Shown here one piece after another: positions 33,480-44,814 of a DNA stretch of 64,000 bases. Within the stretch, counting starts at the first letter, position 1. Each line of letters begins with the position of its first letter. The stretch covers positions 1 through 64,000 of the forward strand of contig JAGVSM010000508.1 of the NCBI GenBank assembly GCA_022494885.1, written 5' to 3'. A program made the translations under genes and the position numbers. The notes under the pieces are model-generated. The model worked only from the letters and a program-made list of their open reading frames with translations, made no database searches and was not told the origin of the DNA. The stretch comes from Micrasema longulum. Lineage: Eukaryota; Arthropoda; Insecta; Trichoptera; Brachycentridae.

Positions 33480-34140
33480 TATATATATTTTTATATTGGA
33501 GTTGCCTTGCTTATAATATACAAGGTTTATATTTCAAAAGTGAATTTTTCTGCAGTTAAATTTCTTTACATTTATCTAAACTGTTGGGATCAGGAGGGAT
33601 ATGCTAATTGGGCCAATCAGGAACTTCTCAGCATTTGCTCATGTGGAGAGGAAACCACTTAAAACTCTTCAGAAGAAGCCGGCCTGTTGGCAATAGTCAA
33701 CAGGCCTTCCATTCCACTAGAGGAGTGTTCGGCATTTTGTTCCCTACTTTGGTTTATTTTACCAATTGCCTGCACTATATTGACCATGTATGATACTACC
33801 TCTCGTGTGAGTTCTTTATTACCTATCACCGATGAGATGTCGCATAGATCTTCACCCAAACTTCTGCATCGCGCCTCTAGCTGTTGTCTTTGAAAGCTGA
33901 AAAGGGGGCAATGCATCAACAGGTGAGGGACATCTTGAGGAGTTTCATCGTCGCATGGGCAGCTGTCGATCTCGGACAGCTTGAAGCGATGCAGGTAGCT
34001 CATGAACCCACCATGACCCGTAAGCATCTGGGTGAGCTCGTAGCTAGCATTCTGCATTTTCCTGAAATCGTAGGCATGGAAATTGGTAGAGAAAAACATT
34101 TTGGTTAAACTTCCGGTAGGTTCGCTTAAATAACGATCGT
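33480..34140 (-). pseudogene. LINE ORF2 C-terminus (R1-like) and 3' UTR
   Basis: Minus frame 34099-33659, 146 codons open: SYELTQMLTGHGGFMSYLHR, FKLSEIDSCPCDDETPQDVP, HLLMHCPLFSFQR. The LTGHG and C-x-C-x-HLL-CP pattern is the RNase H/C-terminal zinc region of R1-type and related LINEs. The 3' UTR has TGCCTTGCTTATAATATACA. A second copy is at 41430-41793. Confidence 0.82.
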
Positions 34141-34344
34141 TCTAGAGTTGAAGGGTCCAGCTTCTTATTTTCTTTTTGGCAAAGCTGAGCAGAAAATCGG
34201 TGAAATCGGGGGCTTATTTGTTTTCTGAAAGTAAAAGCTTATTACATGACAACATTCGCATGAATAATACAATAAATATTTTACAATAAAATCAATACAA
34301 ACAAACCTTCACGCTGTAAAAGTGGATAGTAAAGAATAGCACTC

Positions 34345-34560
34345 AATTCTGTATTTACATACATACCTCGTTTCCTTTACATCTTCTTATGCACGTACGC
34401 TGTTTATTCAGACTTTTGATATATCTTGAATTATTTGTCTGATTTGAGCATGCGGGGTCTTTTTTGTCGTCCTCGTTTTCTGCATCTGCCAACATTCGCA
34501 TCGTAAATATTTTAATGCGTTCTTTCGCTGCTCTACGTGTCCAAAACAATGCATCCTCCT
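34345..34560 (-). pseudogene. LINE ORF2 C-terminal fragment, family M
   Basis: Minus frame: AKERIKIFTMRMLADAENED, then KQRTCIRRCKGNEVCM. Matches the end of the copy at 55990-56540 (ERLKVSTMRMLINAENEEDR, RACMRRCMNVEEARSVCKDR). Confidence 0.6.
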
Positions 34561-34899
34561 TTTCTTGGTTTTGTCAATAATTCTTGTCTCAGCCTTGCAT
34601 AATCATGGACCTCGGTGTTTGTGCAATTATCAAATAAAATCAGGAATAATAAAAACATTTTTTGCCTTCAAATGGAAAGTTTATATCTGTATCCGTGTTT
34701 GCATGTAAAATTGTGCCTGTGAGATGGAAATCCAAACTGTTTTTGATTAAGAAATTGTTTTCTTAACAACTCTCTCCCAGACTTAATTTAAGAAAACTTA
34801 AAATAAAACCTTTTGTTTTGTTTGTTTTATAGGATGGGAAATACTTGTTTTCAGGAACTGATGATTTTCGAAGTACATATTAAATCTTTTTTTTCAAAC

Positions 34900-35410
34900 G
34901 CTTTATGTTTAGGTAAAAGAAGAGAGTTATTGAAAAATATATCCAACGCGTTGGCAAGAATAGAGTAGAGAAAATTTTTATGTTGAGAGTTTATTTATTT
35001 TGTTTTTGTACATCACCGGGATTTTCGACGAGTGGAAATTTCTTTGGAAGTTGAAATACGTAAGCGAAAAAAACTAAAATAAAATAGTTGAAATAGAAAA
35101 ATCTGAAGAGTCTGAAATCTAAGATAATCATTATATACAAAATCAAGAAAGGAGTTCTGCGTTGATTTGGACATGTACACAAAACGAATGTAGATGGATG
35201 CAGAAAACAAGGAAGATGGATAAAGTCATGGCATGACTAAGTCTAACAAATCTTTGAAGACGGACTTTCAAAAGTTGAAATAATCGGCGCGCGTGCATGA
35301 TAGAAGGTGTTTGAATGTATAGGAAACGAAGTCTGTAATTAAAGACAGAGTGTTATGGCGTTTTATACTATCTGCCTACGCCGTGATAGTTTGTTTTTGG
35401 TTTGTTTTTT
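34900..35410 (+). pseudogene. LINE C-terminus, family M, decayed copy
   Basis: GGAGTTCTGCGTTGATTTGG, ATGCAGAAAACAAGGAAGAT, GCATGATAGAAGGTGTTTGA and TCTGCCTACGCCGTGATAGT align in order with 56240-56540. Frames are broken. Confidence 0.65.
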
Positions 35411-35929
35411 TTTTTTATCTTTGTAGGAATGTCAGCGTCATTAATGTCTTCCAGTCTTATGTCAATCAGTACGTATACCCTTTGATAACAAAGTAATTAG
35501 TATTTTTAAAAGCTTTAATAACTTATTTCTTGATAGCCTATAATTATCTTTTAAAAAATAATATATGGCTCCGAAGTCAATTTAAAGTTGGCGCCAAACT
35601 TTTGTTAAATTATATGACGTCACGGCAGGGTCGGAGAAATGATAAACGACCATTCAAAAAATGATGTACTGATATTAGCTTTTCTCTCCTGAGTACCTAT
35701 CTACCCTTTATTTCGGTGGTTTGGGGGTAAAAGTACGTATTTAACCCCTTTTCCTTATGTTTTTAAAACGATTAATTATACTAAATAGACGAATTACACG
35801 TAGATATTAATTCATTGTAAGCATTCAACAATTTGAAGTCACTGCAATATAGAATATTTTATTGTATTATCGAGAATTCTATAAAAAATACATTTTTATG
35901 CGGTGTCAGACAATTTCGATGAATGGTAT

Positions 35930-36520
35930 TCGAACCTTATTTTTCTGTAACTCTCTCGCTGATGCTAATGTGCGAAAAAGACAATTGAACGTCGGACTGA
36001 TTTTGCCAAACTGAATTCGACGTTTCGTTGTCCCGTTTTCCGCACTTCGAAAATGAACCGATTTTATTGTTTTTTACTGTGTCTGTGCCCTGCGTGTTCC
36101 AAAAATAATCATCATCATTTATTTTCCACACTTAATGGTGCATATGGCACTGCATTGGTAAACCAATCGCAATGCATCTTGTTAATTTTTGTTACATGAA
36201 GGTAAGATGATCTTACGCTTCGGGTGCCATTCCAGCGACTATGAAATATTCAAGTGTAAAAAAACATTTTAAAAATAAATATTTCATGTCAATCATGTCG
36301 GGAATCGAATCCGAGATATCTTGCACGGTAGGCGAATGCGCTGACCACTATACTGCGATGCCGACTTCTGTTTCAAAAATATTGGTATACCGTTAGTCCG
36401 AAGACAACAGACACTTGTGATGATTTTTGTATGGTTCGAGTTCCCGTAATAAATAATTTACCAAAAATATAAATCGATAGAGACACACCAATGGTTAATA
36501 TAAAAAAAAACATTTTTTTA
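35930..36520 (+). repeat. dispersed repeat G, copy 2, split by a SINE
   Basis: Left part to about 36105 (GAATTCGACGTTTCGTTGTC, GTTTTCCGCAC, GAACCGATTTTATTG). Right part from about 36372 (GTCCGAAGACAACAGACAC, GTTCGAGTTCCC, GACACACCAATGGTTAATAT). Matches 18850-19130. Confidence 0.55.
36106..36371 (-). mobile_element. tRNA-derived SINE, family B, nested in repeat G
   Basis: ATTTTCCACACTTAATGGTG, GTTACATGAAGGTAAGATGA, GTGCCATTCCAGCGACTATG, GGGAATCGAATCCGAGATAT and CGCTGACCACTATACTGCGA: reversed body, B box and A box. Confidence 0.75.
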
Positions 36521-37145
36521 AAATGTATAATGAATCGGGGACTGAAATTATACAATAAACTACAGTCGAAACTTAACAAAAGACTCACACAAACTTTTCA
36601 AAACGAGTAAAAAATATTATTATTAACAACAACTGACGTGATTTAAACAGAATGTAGTAACATCTTTGATGGTGGATGGGAGATGATTCCATAGTCGAGC
36701 CGCATGGACACTATATGAGTTAGAGAAGAAAGAGGAATTGTGTATGGGTGTTAAGAGAGTGCCTTGAGAATGAAAACGAAGAGGTAAACCATGAACTGAT
36801 AAGCGTTGAAATTTTTCACACAGGTATATAGGAGCGTTAGGACTATGAAGTACATTGAACAGAAGTGAGAGGGAGTGATAGTCTCTCCGCTGTCTAATTT
36901 TGAGCCATTTCAGTTGCCACGATAATCAGAAATGTGGTCATATTTCCTAAGACCAAAAATGTACCTTATGCATGTATTCTGAAGTCGTTCAAGTTTATCG
37001 AGTTGCTCACAGCTTAAATCAGTCATGGAAACATCAGCGTAATCTAGAATGGGTAGTAGTAATGCTTGTACAAGAGTGCATTTAGTACTAATGGGTAAGA
37101 ATTTTTGCAACCTTCTAAGTGAGTAGACTGAAAAATATTTATTGT
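36521..37145 (-). pseudogene. LINE ORF2 C-terminal region, family L, inverted copy
   Basis: Minus frame 37110-36910: LVQALLLPILDYADVSMTDL, SCEQLDKLERLQNTCIRYIF, GLRKYDH. The continuation to 36640 aligns with 28500-28800. The short piece 36521-36640 matches 25110-25320 and is a different LINE end abutting it. Confidence 0.72.
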
Positions 37146-37264
37146 ATAAATATTAATTGAGTAATTAATTTTGATATTAATTAATTGAGTAATAATAATA
37201 TATTTATATGGTATAACACATTACTTGATATTTAAGAAAAAAGATAAATAAATAATATTCATTG

Positions 37265-37470
37265 TATGTAAAAATATTACGACGGTATCCAGGGAGAAAA
37301 TACGGGAAAACATTTGTTTGAAGAAAAGCGAGATCGTGTTTCCTTTCAAATTTCCTGTTTTTCTGCCAATTGGTCCGTTGACGGTAAGCAAACCGGAAAT
37401 CTTTTACAATTCTCGTCATTTTTTGTATCCAATTTCCCGTAGGGCTGAAGTTCCTCATTATGTACCTACA
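37265..37470. repeat. composite of short repeats (with a CRE-MITE fragment)
   Basis: 37290-37330 (CCAGGGAGAAAATACGG, GAAGAAAAGCGAGATCGTGT) matches 19138-19190. 37360-37460 carries the CRE-MITE pieces TTGGTCCGTTGACGGTAAGC and GTAGGGCTGAAGTTCCTCAT. Confidence 0.5.
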
Positions 37471-37479
37471 GTTTTTTAT

Positions 37480-37720
37480 GGTAAAATATGTGGACTTGGC
37501 TGCGGATACATCAGGAGAACCTTAACCCCAGTGACCATTTCTTCACTGCGGGCTCCAGCTGTCCTGGGAGGCCGTCGATGACGATCTTTCAGCCATATTC
37601 GGCGGAACTTAGGGACGCGGGATTGACGTGGGAGGAGCCGTGCTGGCTAGCGATAGGGTCTCCAGGAGGCGTCTGGTGATGTCCACTAGCCCACATGCTC
37701 ACTTAGAAGCGTACGTGAAA
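37480..37720 (+). pseudogene. LINE ORF2 C-terminal fragment (K-site LINE)
   Basis: Diverged copy: GGGAGGCCGTCGATGACGAT, CGGAACTTAGGGACGCGGGA, TTGACGTGGGAGGAG, GGTCTCCAGGAGGCGTCTGG. Aligns with the LTWEDAQELA..DRDSWR region of the copy at 16.8 kb. Confidence 0.65.
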
Positions 37721-37984
37721 AAGTAAAAGCCACTTTTATTGTTGCGGCATACATGTTTATTGAGGTAGCATATAATTTTTATTATATTTTAATTAATTTT
37801 TAAATGAGTATACCTAAAATAAAAAAAACGTGTTTTTTAAATTTACAAGTATTATTAAAATATCTCTGTCATAAAAACCGTTTTTTATATGTTATAAAAA
37901 AATGTAAAGAAATTTGTATGAAAAATTTAGTCATTAAAAAACATTCACATGAAACAACACAGATTAAAACATTTCAGAGAAGTT

Positions 37985-38440
37985 TATATAAAAATTTAGG
38001 CATCTACAGGGCTTATGACTTGTCATTGACCGGTTGGTTTAAGTGACCACTTTACACACTGTGTAACATTCACCGTTTTGCCCATATTTTAACATCTATA
38101 TTCCTTCAATTCTTTTATCTGTTGATGTTTGTGAAATTAAATAGCTGAAACCTTTATTTATGCGGATGAGATTCATCGAATTGAATTATTTCACATATAT
38201 ACTAGGCAACGCCTGAAAAAAATATTTTTTCAATTTCTATACTTCTTCATGGACCAGGTGGATTTATCAACAATATTTTGAGTTTGTGCAAATTTTTGTA
38301 GACAAGTACGGGATTCAACTTCCTGGGAAGCTGTTAATATATAAATGTTCTTCACAGCTTCCTAGGGAGTTGAATCCAGTCTTTGTCTACAAAAAATTGT
38401 ACAAACTTAAAATATTGTTTGATTTAAAAAGTCAATCAAA
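37985..38440. mobile_element. foldback family E, one long arm plus inverted termini
   Basis: GGCATCTACAGGGCTTATGA, TTTACACACTGTGTAA, TGTTGATGTTTGTGAA, CTAGGCAACGCCTGAAAA, then CAACAATATTTTGAGTTTGT and GGGATTCAACTTCCTGGGAA with the inverse (CTAGGGAGTTGAATCCAGTC) ending AAACTTAAAATATTG. Gives the fullest view of the unit order. Confidence 0.8.
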
Positions 38441-38535
38441 CAAACATACAAACCATAACGCCGTTTCCCCGTAGGGGTAGGTAGAAAGGATAGAACCTCA
38501 TATCACTCTGTCTTTGCATACAGGCCTCACCACAT
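38441..38535 (-). pseudogene. LINE family M 3' end, minus strand
   Basis: ACGCCGTTTCCCCGTAGGGG, GTAGGTAGAAAGGATAGAAC and CTCTGTCTTTGCATACAGGC are the reverse of the 3' end at 56460-56530 (TCTGTATGCAAAGACAGAGT, TCTGCCTACCTCTACGGGGA). Confidence 0.6.
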
Positions 38536-39280
38536 CTTCTCATTTTGAAAAATCAATTTTTAAAAATCAACAAAGCCCATATTTTTTATTAATTATTTTA
38601 TTTCTCTACACCTACACAATTAAAAATACTTTTTTTTATAGTACGTTTTATATTGTTTTATTGTTGTATTTGTCCGAATACTTGTATTCAATAATAATAA
38701 AAAAACAAAATATTTCTGTACTCCTTACTAATAATTAAAAACCCTTGGCATGGATGTCTTAATGAAAACACATTATTGAATAATTTATGTGTATAGTTGT
38801 AAAACGAATGAAATAAAATAAAAAAGGGCAGTTGTTTGTGTAACTGTACAATTAAAATGGAAATTGTATCGTCATTAATATTATCGTTTAATCTTGAGAA
38901 CGTGTTATTTATTGCTATTAATTTTAAAGCTACACTTTTCAATAAGGGTGGTGTACTTATTCACACATGCATTAAAATTTTGGTAGTGCATTATTTTTGT
39001 ATGTGAGAAATGTTATTTTTAAAGCGGGTTTACACAAGCCCCATTCGTCACAGTAGCATTTAATGTTGCCATTGTATAGAGATTACTATCGCCAATCGAC
39101 GTTAAGATGCCCTCCCCTCTATAAACGCACTGTTCCCCGGTAAAATGCAGTTACATACACAATGGGGTCTGCCGATATTAGGGTTGCCAACTACAGTGAA
39201 GCTGAAATTATTATCCGGAAGATCCAGTTGGAGTTTTAAGCTACCTATTTTAGAGTTTCGGAGAAAAGCTATTCTACTTT
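38536..39280. other. AT-rich intron sequence, nothing recognised
   Basis: Contains a short less AT-rich piece at 39025-39180 with no recognised family. Confidence 0.4.
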
Positions 39281-39805
39281 TTATTTATTATGGATAACTT
39301 ATATAGCGCCATTTTCGTAATAAAATACCTCAAGGGCGCTTTACATGGTGATTCTATTGTTAAGTTAATTTAATTGAAGCTTTTAAATTTGTAATTTAAT
39401 TAAAATAATTTATTTTGTTGTCACGTGCTACGGATTTATTCAAATGATTTAGAGAACAAGTGGGTTTTAAGTTTTTTCCGAAACATCACTTCACTTTCAC
39501 AGCCTCGCACCTCTGCTGGGAGAGCATTCCATGCCATAGGGCCTGCGACCGCAAATGCGCGTTCACCAAATTTAGTGCGCTGTTTGCGTAGAGGTATAAT
39601 AACTTTTCCTCTCGCCGTAGACGTAGCTGATCTAAGCGTGAGACGCCTGTCAGCTAGTTCATCTGGAATGCATAGTTCCCTTAGATATTCCGGAGCCGAG
39701 ATGTGCAGTGACTTATACATAAGCCAACAGAGTTTGTATTCGACCCTCTGTGGAAAACGTAGCCAGTGTAGTTCCCGAAGTAGTGGAGTGATATGACTGA
39801 ACTTA
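39281..39805 (-). pseudogene. LINE ORF2 C-terminus and 3' UTR (CR1/L2/Rex1-like)
   Basis: Minus frame: YKSLHISAPEYLRELCIPDE, LADRRLTLRSATSTARGKVI, RTKFGERAFAVAGPMAWNAL, PAEVRGCES, FRKKLKTHLFS. The 'FG-R-F-V-GP--WN-LP--VR------F---LK-HLF' pattern is diagnostic of this LINE group. The 3' UTR contains the reversed GGCGCTATATAAGTTAT box. Confidence 0.85.
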
Positions 39806-39859
39806 GAGATTCCGAAATTTTTATTACTTGTTATTATTTTTATTTACGAACACATATAA

Positions 39860-40300
39860 TAGGAAAATATCACGTTTTAAAAATTACATTATAAAAGTAA
39901 TGAAGGTCTATGAAATACTGTCCGGTAATTTTTTTTTTTTAATTTGTAATTTTGAATTCCCGCAAAAACGGTTATTTCAATGGCTACGCCTCTAATACGC
40001 CACGATTCATGATTATTAATTTGTTATTTGCCATTGAAATTTGTGTAGAACAATATTACGAATCTTGACGTCACAACAACCAAGTTTCTTAAATTGTATG
40101 AAAAAAATGATTTTAATAAAAACAAATTACTTTGCTTGACGTTACTAGTTCTTCCGAATCAACCAACGATAAGAGAGTTGTGGTAGATTTCCGGTTTACG
40201 ATAAGTAAAAAGAGAACTTGAGACGTCACACGCGTGATTCAAAAAGTAATTTGAAAAAATCAAAACGTTGAAAAATCATAGCGCAGATAATAATATTTCA
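39860..40300. mobile_element. chimera of MITE family D (left half) and CRE-MITE (right half)
   Basis: 39868-40080 has the D end (AAAATATCACGTTTTAAAAA, GGTCTATGAAATACTGTCCG, ATGGCTACGCCTCTAATACG). 40130-40285 has the C family (TTGACGTTACTAGTTCTTCC, GAGACGTCACACGCGTG, AAAATCATAGCGC). Neither element is complete. Confidence 0.7.
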
Positions 40301-40690
40301 AGTCTACAAAAACGTAGAACTAATATTGACTCTATATATATGTTCGGGATACTAAATGGTATAATCGATGTGCCATCATTACTGGGACTGACAAAATTCT
40401 CTATTCCGACTCGTACGTTGAGAAACAATGAAGTACTGTTCATCGACCAGCATAGAACAAACTATGCCTTTAATTCTCCAATCCGTCTTTGTCGTATTGT
40501 AAACTCAAGACAAGATCTGGACTTTTCTGGTCACTAAATAAATAGTCCAGATCGTGTCTTGATGTCCCTTATGTTTGTCAATGCTTCTTTTATTCTTTTT
40601 TAAATGTTTGTTCTTATATTGTAATATTAAAAACTATAAATTGTATAAATGAACAATGTCCGTAAATAAATAAATTTAAAAAAATAATAA
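40300..40690 (+). pseudogene. LINE ORF2 C-terminus and A-rich tail
   Basis: Frame 40300-40537: LQKRRTNIDSIYMFGILNGI, IDVPSLLGLTKFSIPTRTLR, FIDQHRTNYAFNSPIRLCRI. Matches the 'LQ-RR---D---LYKL-NG-ID-P-LL' pattern of LINE C-termini. Tail AATAAATAAATTTAAAAA. Confidence 0.75.
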
Positions 40691-40714
40691 CTTACTCAAA
40701 TAGTTTAACTTTGG

Positions 40715-40795
40715 AGCCATTTTCTTTTAGCAAGTCGTGGTAAGCGGAATTCGAACCTCGGACTTCATGGGCACACACTTGATTTTTGTCCAACT
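40715..40795 (-). mobile_element. SINE-like tRNA fragment, minus strand
   Basis: TCGTGGTAAGCGGAATTCGAACCTCGGACTTCATG contains a reversed B box (AATTCGAACC). Too short to assign to a family. Confidence 0.35.
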
Positions 40796-41425
40796 TAAGA
40801 TACAAAAATATTTGGTAATTGCATTTATCTTGAACTTGATCTTAATTGAACAATTAAAAAAATACTCGTAACACCTCCCTAAGCATATATCGGATATTAA
40901 TGAATGTCCACTCCACAGCATTTGAATTACAATATTTATGTGAGAGAAAAAAAAAAGCAGATTAGAAATCTAAGTATTGAAGAAGAAACTTAAAAACATG
41001 AACAAAATATGAGCCAAAGTTATATATAGTAATATCATGAAATATCAATCTTATTATCAGCGATATGTTTTAATTTATTTTTAATTAAAAATGCATTATA
41101 ATTAATGAATTTTCAGTTTTTTTATTTTATTGGGTAAACAAACAGTATGTACATAAATAATGACAATTTATTTGTAAATTAGTTTAGGACACTCATGCGC
41201 ACACCAAAAAAAATCGTTACACTCAATGGAATAATTAAAATTATGTTAAATATAACAAATGTAAAAGTAAAAATAAATAAAAATACGGATGTATGCAATA
41301 ATAAAGTTAAATATCTGCTTCTTTCAAAATTTCTATGATTATTGTTATATTGGTCGTATATTTTAGGTATTTTAAGTATTGTAGATTGTATCAAATATTT
41401 TTTAAATTTTTTATATTTTTTATAT
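40796..41425. other. AT-rich intron sequence, nothing recognised
   Basis: Only AT-rich open frames. Confidence 0.4.
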
Positions 41426-41429
41426 GGAA

Positions 41430-41793
41430 GTTGCTTTATTATTTACCTTGCTTATAATATACAAGGTTTATATTTTAAAAAGTGGATTTTTCTGCAATTT
41501 ATATCTTAAAATTTATCTAAACTATTGGGATCAGGAGGAATATATTAATGTGGGCTAATCAGGAACTTCTCAGCATTTGCTCACGTGGAGAGGAAACCAC
41601 TTAAAACTCTTCAGGAGAAGCCGGCCTGTTGGCAGCAGTCAACAGGCCTGCCGTTCCACAAGAGGAGTATTCGGCATTTTGTTCCCTACTTTGGTTTATT
41701 TTACCAATTTCCTGCGCTATATTGATCATGTATGATACTACTTCTCGTGTGAGTTCTTTATTACCTATCACCGATGGGATGTCGCATAGATCA
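41430..41793 (-). pseudogene. R1-like LINE 3' fragment, second copy
   Basis: Same sequence order as 33495-33845 (TGCTTATAATATACAAGGTT, CTATTGGGATCAGGAGGAAT, AACTCTTCAGGAGAAGCCGG, ATCACCGATGGGATGTCGCA). It breaks at about 41793, where a different LINE begins. Confidence 0.75.
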
Positions 41794-42200
41794 TCAAATA
41801 GTTTGTTGACGTGTTTTCTGAGTAAAACAGAAGATTTTGTCTTGTCGGTCTATATGACACACGGAATGGAAGTCTTTCATGTAGGTTAGGTGAATCAATT
41901 TTATTATTTATTAATTTGTATAAAAATAACTCGTATAACATTATTCTTAGATTTTTAAGAGAGTTTATTCCATGGTACTGCATACTTTCAGCATGGTTAG
42001 AAAAGTTAATGTTTAACCGGTAGTCGACCTGCTTAATTTTTTTTTGTTGGATTCTTTCTAGGCTATTAATACTTAAATTACAGTAAGGTGAGCAAATAGG
42101 AGAACAGTATTCTAGCTGGGGATGAACAAATGCTTTGTAAAGTTTTTCACATCTCTTCATGTTTGAATGGTTTCGATACCCGCATAATAAGACCGACCAT
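41794..42200 (-). pseudogene. LINE ORF2 C-terminus joined to the R1-like copy
   Basis: Minus frame 42160-41768, 130 codons open: EKLYKAFVHPQLEYCSPICS, PYCNLSINSLERIQQKKIKQ, INSLKNLRIMLYELFLYKLI, NNKIDSPNLHERLPFRVSYR. Typical LINE RT thumb to C-terminus (FVRP-LEYCS--W-P). The last residues of the frame already belong to the neighbouring fragment. Confidence 0.82.
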
Positions 42201-42800
42201 TTTATGGGTTTTTTTTAGGACTGATTAGTTTCGTATCAATAATAACACCTAAGTCGCGAATTTGACCATATGTCATAAAGATCGGGGTGTTATTGAAAGA
42301 GTAAGGAAAGCTGATTTTAATATGCTAATGCATTATTCTGTGTCTAGACGCATAAATAATACAGTTATGTGTGTGAATAGAAACGAGATCCTGGATGAGT
42401 GTTCTTAATCGATGTCCGAACTCAGGTAAAAGTCCTGAAAAACAGTTATTTGAAAATATTTTTATTTGTGCCACACAAGTCCTAAAATTGCCACTGCAAT
42501 AGTTTCAAGTTGCAACCCTGGCAGGGGCACGAAGGTACCAAACCGTTGACATTAACATTGTGTCTAACATGGTTTATGGCGAAATTCAAGTTGGTATTGT
42601 TATATGATTAAAATCGAACGCCGGTTGTTGAACAAAATAAATGGTGATTTCACGCTTCAAGAATTCAGTTTAGTCGATTTTTTTAAAGGGCGTTGCGTTA
42701 TTTGAATTTATTATTATTTTTAAGAGGGAGTAAGGACATTATTTCATATTGCTTCAGAACAATAGTGTCAACTATCTCTAGAGTTATCGTGAAAAAATAG
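42201..42800. other. possible older LINE sequence, otherwise nothing recognised
   Basis: 42205-42420 may be an extension of the same minus-strand LINE (degenerate). The remainder is unassigned. Confidence 0.3.
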
Positions 42801-42809
42801 TATGTACGA

Positions 42810-43460
42810 AAATTTTTGAGTCTAGCAGAAGTTTCCTTGGTTATTTTATATTTAAGTAATGAAGGAGATCTAAAGAGACTCCAAATAATACAAAACAAAG
42901 CGATGAGGATAATATTAAGATGTGGGAGACGAACAAATGTTAAGAAAATGATTCAACTTCTAGATATCATGACAATTGATCAAAGAATCAAATTCAATGT
43001 TGCCAATGAAATAAACAAAATTATTAAAGGAATAGTTCCGAGATATTTTCAAAATAAACTAAAAAATAATGAGTTCTTTCATAGAAACTATGCAACAAGA
43101 GGATCTAAAAATATAAGACTCGAAAAAAAATCAAAAGCAATGTCCCAGAACTGCCGCATGTACAAGGGAATACAACTATTTGAAGAAATGCCAGAACGCA
43201 TAAAAAATGAAATTAATGTAAATATATTTAAAATTAAATGTAAAAAGTAAATATGTGAAAAATATTAGGTAGTATATAGTGTAAATAGTGAATATAATTA
43301 ATGAAAATGTACATATGAAACAGTTAATATTATAAATTAGGATATTAAGGGTATAATAGTGATTAATAATGTTAGAATAAGTATAGATGTAAATATTGTG
43401 TTGTAAATATATATTAGACTATGTTACATAGAACTAAATAAATAAATAAATAAAAAAGTA
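42810..43460 (+). pseudogene. LINE ORF2 C-terminus, 3' UTR and tail
   Basis: Frame 42816-43250, 144 codons: EGDLKRLQIIQNKAMRIILR, CGRRTNVKKMIQLLDIMTID, QRIKFNVANEINKIIKG, ENMPERIKN-like terminus (LFEEMPERIKNEINVNIF), then stop. 3' UTR ends in ACTAAATAAATAAATAAATA. 5' truncated, otherwise among the best-preserved LINE ends here. Confidence 0.85.
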
Positions 43461-43619
43461 ACCTCATTATTATTAAAAGTGTAGAAACCTCCACAGAATT
43501 TAAAAAAACATATTGTTAATTAGACTTTTTGTGCATTCATATTCGTGCCTATGGCCAAATGAAAATTTCTTCCAACCAACCGACTTAATAAAGGGTATTA
43601 TTACTTTTATTATTTTAGT

Positions 43620-43935
43620 TTCAAAAAGGGAATGTGAGAACAAATGTACTAACAAATGCGCCTATGTAACGCCTGCATGACACCTGTTCTCCTCTACGGA
43701 TGCGAATCTTGGCACCTCACTAGAGCCCACAACAACACAATTCTCAGTTTTGAAAATAGGTGTATCAGAAGAGTCTCGGGTGTGTGGTGGTTTGACTTTC
43801 TGAGGAATGAAGAAATAAAAGCACGGACGCACAAACTCCGACGACAACTGTCGCTAAGCGGACGCGATGCGGTTGGCTAGGCCATATACTGCGGATGCCT
43901 CCTGAGAGCCTTAACCACACTCTACAAGGTATCAG
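43620..43935 (+). pseudogene. LINE ORF2 C-terminal fragment (K-site LINE), left of K segment
   Basis: Frame 43656-43880: TPVLLYGCESWHLTRAHNNT, ILSFENRCIRRVSGVWWFDF, RNEEIKARTHKLR, then frameshift into CGCLLRAL (normally LRMPPESLNH). The LINE text stops at TACAAGGTATCAGGG and the K segment starts. Confidence 0.8.
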
Positions 43936-44020
43936 GGCTCCGATTATAATGGGAATTTAACATTTATCTTCAATTTTATCTACAGAGTAAAATTTAAACT
44001 TGCTTTTAACGAAATAGTTT
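43936..44020 (+). repeat. K segment, left end, inside the LINE
   Basis: CTCCGATTATAATGGGAATT, TAACATTTATCTTCAATTTT, ATCTACAGAG. Same start as 49426-49665. Confidence 0.65.
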
Positions 44021-44455
44021 AGGATTCTGACTGCTGTTTATGTATTTATGTTAATTTGTAAAAAGAGAAAAAGAAATGTATAACGTCAAATATATTTATA
44101 AACGTTTTACTAGATATTTGTGGTTTTTTTTTATAGTTTTAAATTTTTTTTATTTTTTTTTATAATTTTTAATATTTAATTTTTCAATGGGTTTATTATT
44201 TTGTTTCTTTTTATATTTTATTTTAAAAACAGTTTAGGACCCCTGCGCTCTTATCAGGACAGTTAGTATTATACCTTGGGCATTTATTGCAACATTCCAA
44301 CAATCCCATCAAATTAATGATTTATGATTTGTGTTATTTCAAATATACTGCGTTATTTTTTTTTTACCTAAGTATGTCAAGTATTAAAATCCCAAAGTTG
44401 TAAAATAAAATAATGTATAAAACAACTGTGTAATTCGAGTATGTATAGATATATA
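44021..44455. other. AT-rich intron sequence, nothing recognised
   Basis: Homopolymer-rich; no ORF. Confidence 0.4.
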
Positions 44456-44457
44456 TC

Positions 44458-44765
44458 TTGTACAATATTAACATATTACAAAAGAGATGAAGAACATTTA
44501 AGAGAAGGTAATATAGAAGTCCAGGCATCTACAGGGCTTATGACCTGTCAATGGCTGGTTTAAGTGGCCACTTTACACACTGTGTAACATTCACCATTCT
44601 GCCTATATTTGAACATCTATATTCCTTCAATTCTTTCATCTGTTGATGTTTGTGAAGTTTGTGAAGAATATGTGAATATAAACAGCTCCCCAGGGAGTTG
44701 AATCCAGTCCTTGTCTACAAAAATTTGGACAAACTCAAAATATTGTTGTACAATATTGTAATTAT
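44458..44765. mobile_element. foldback family E, asymmetric copy
   Basis: One arm ACAAAAGAGATGAAGAACAT, GGGCTTATGACCTGTCAATG, TTTACACACTGTGTAA, CATCTGTTGATGTTTGTGAA, then directly the inverted terminus AGCTCCCCAGGGAGTTGAAT, CCAGTCCTTGTCTACAAAAA, TTGGACAAACTCAAAATATT. Confidence 0.8.
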
Positions 44766-44814
44766 ATTATTTCATAATTTTGTAATAGAACACTGTTATG
44801 TTTTTTTTTTAAAA

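Noticed and set aside
39425..39796. 123-codon plus-strand frame
   Set aside because: Antisense to a clear LINE C-terminus on the minus strand.
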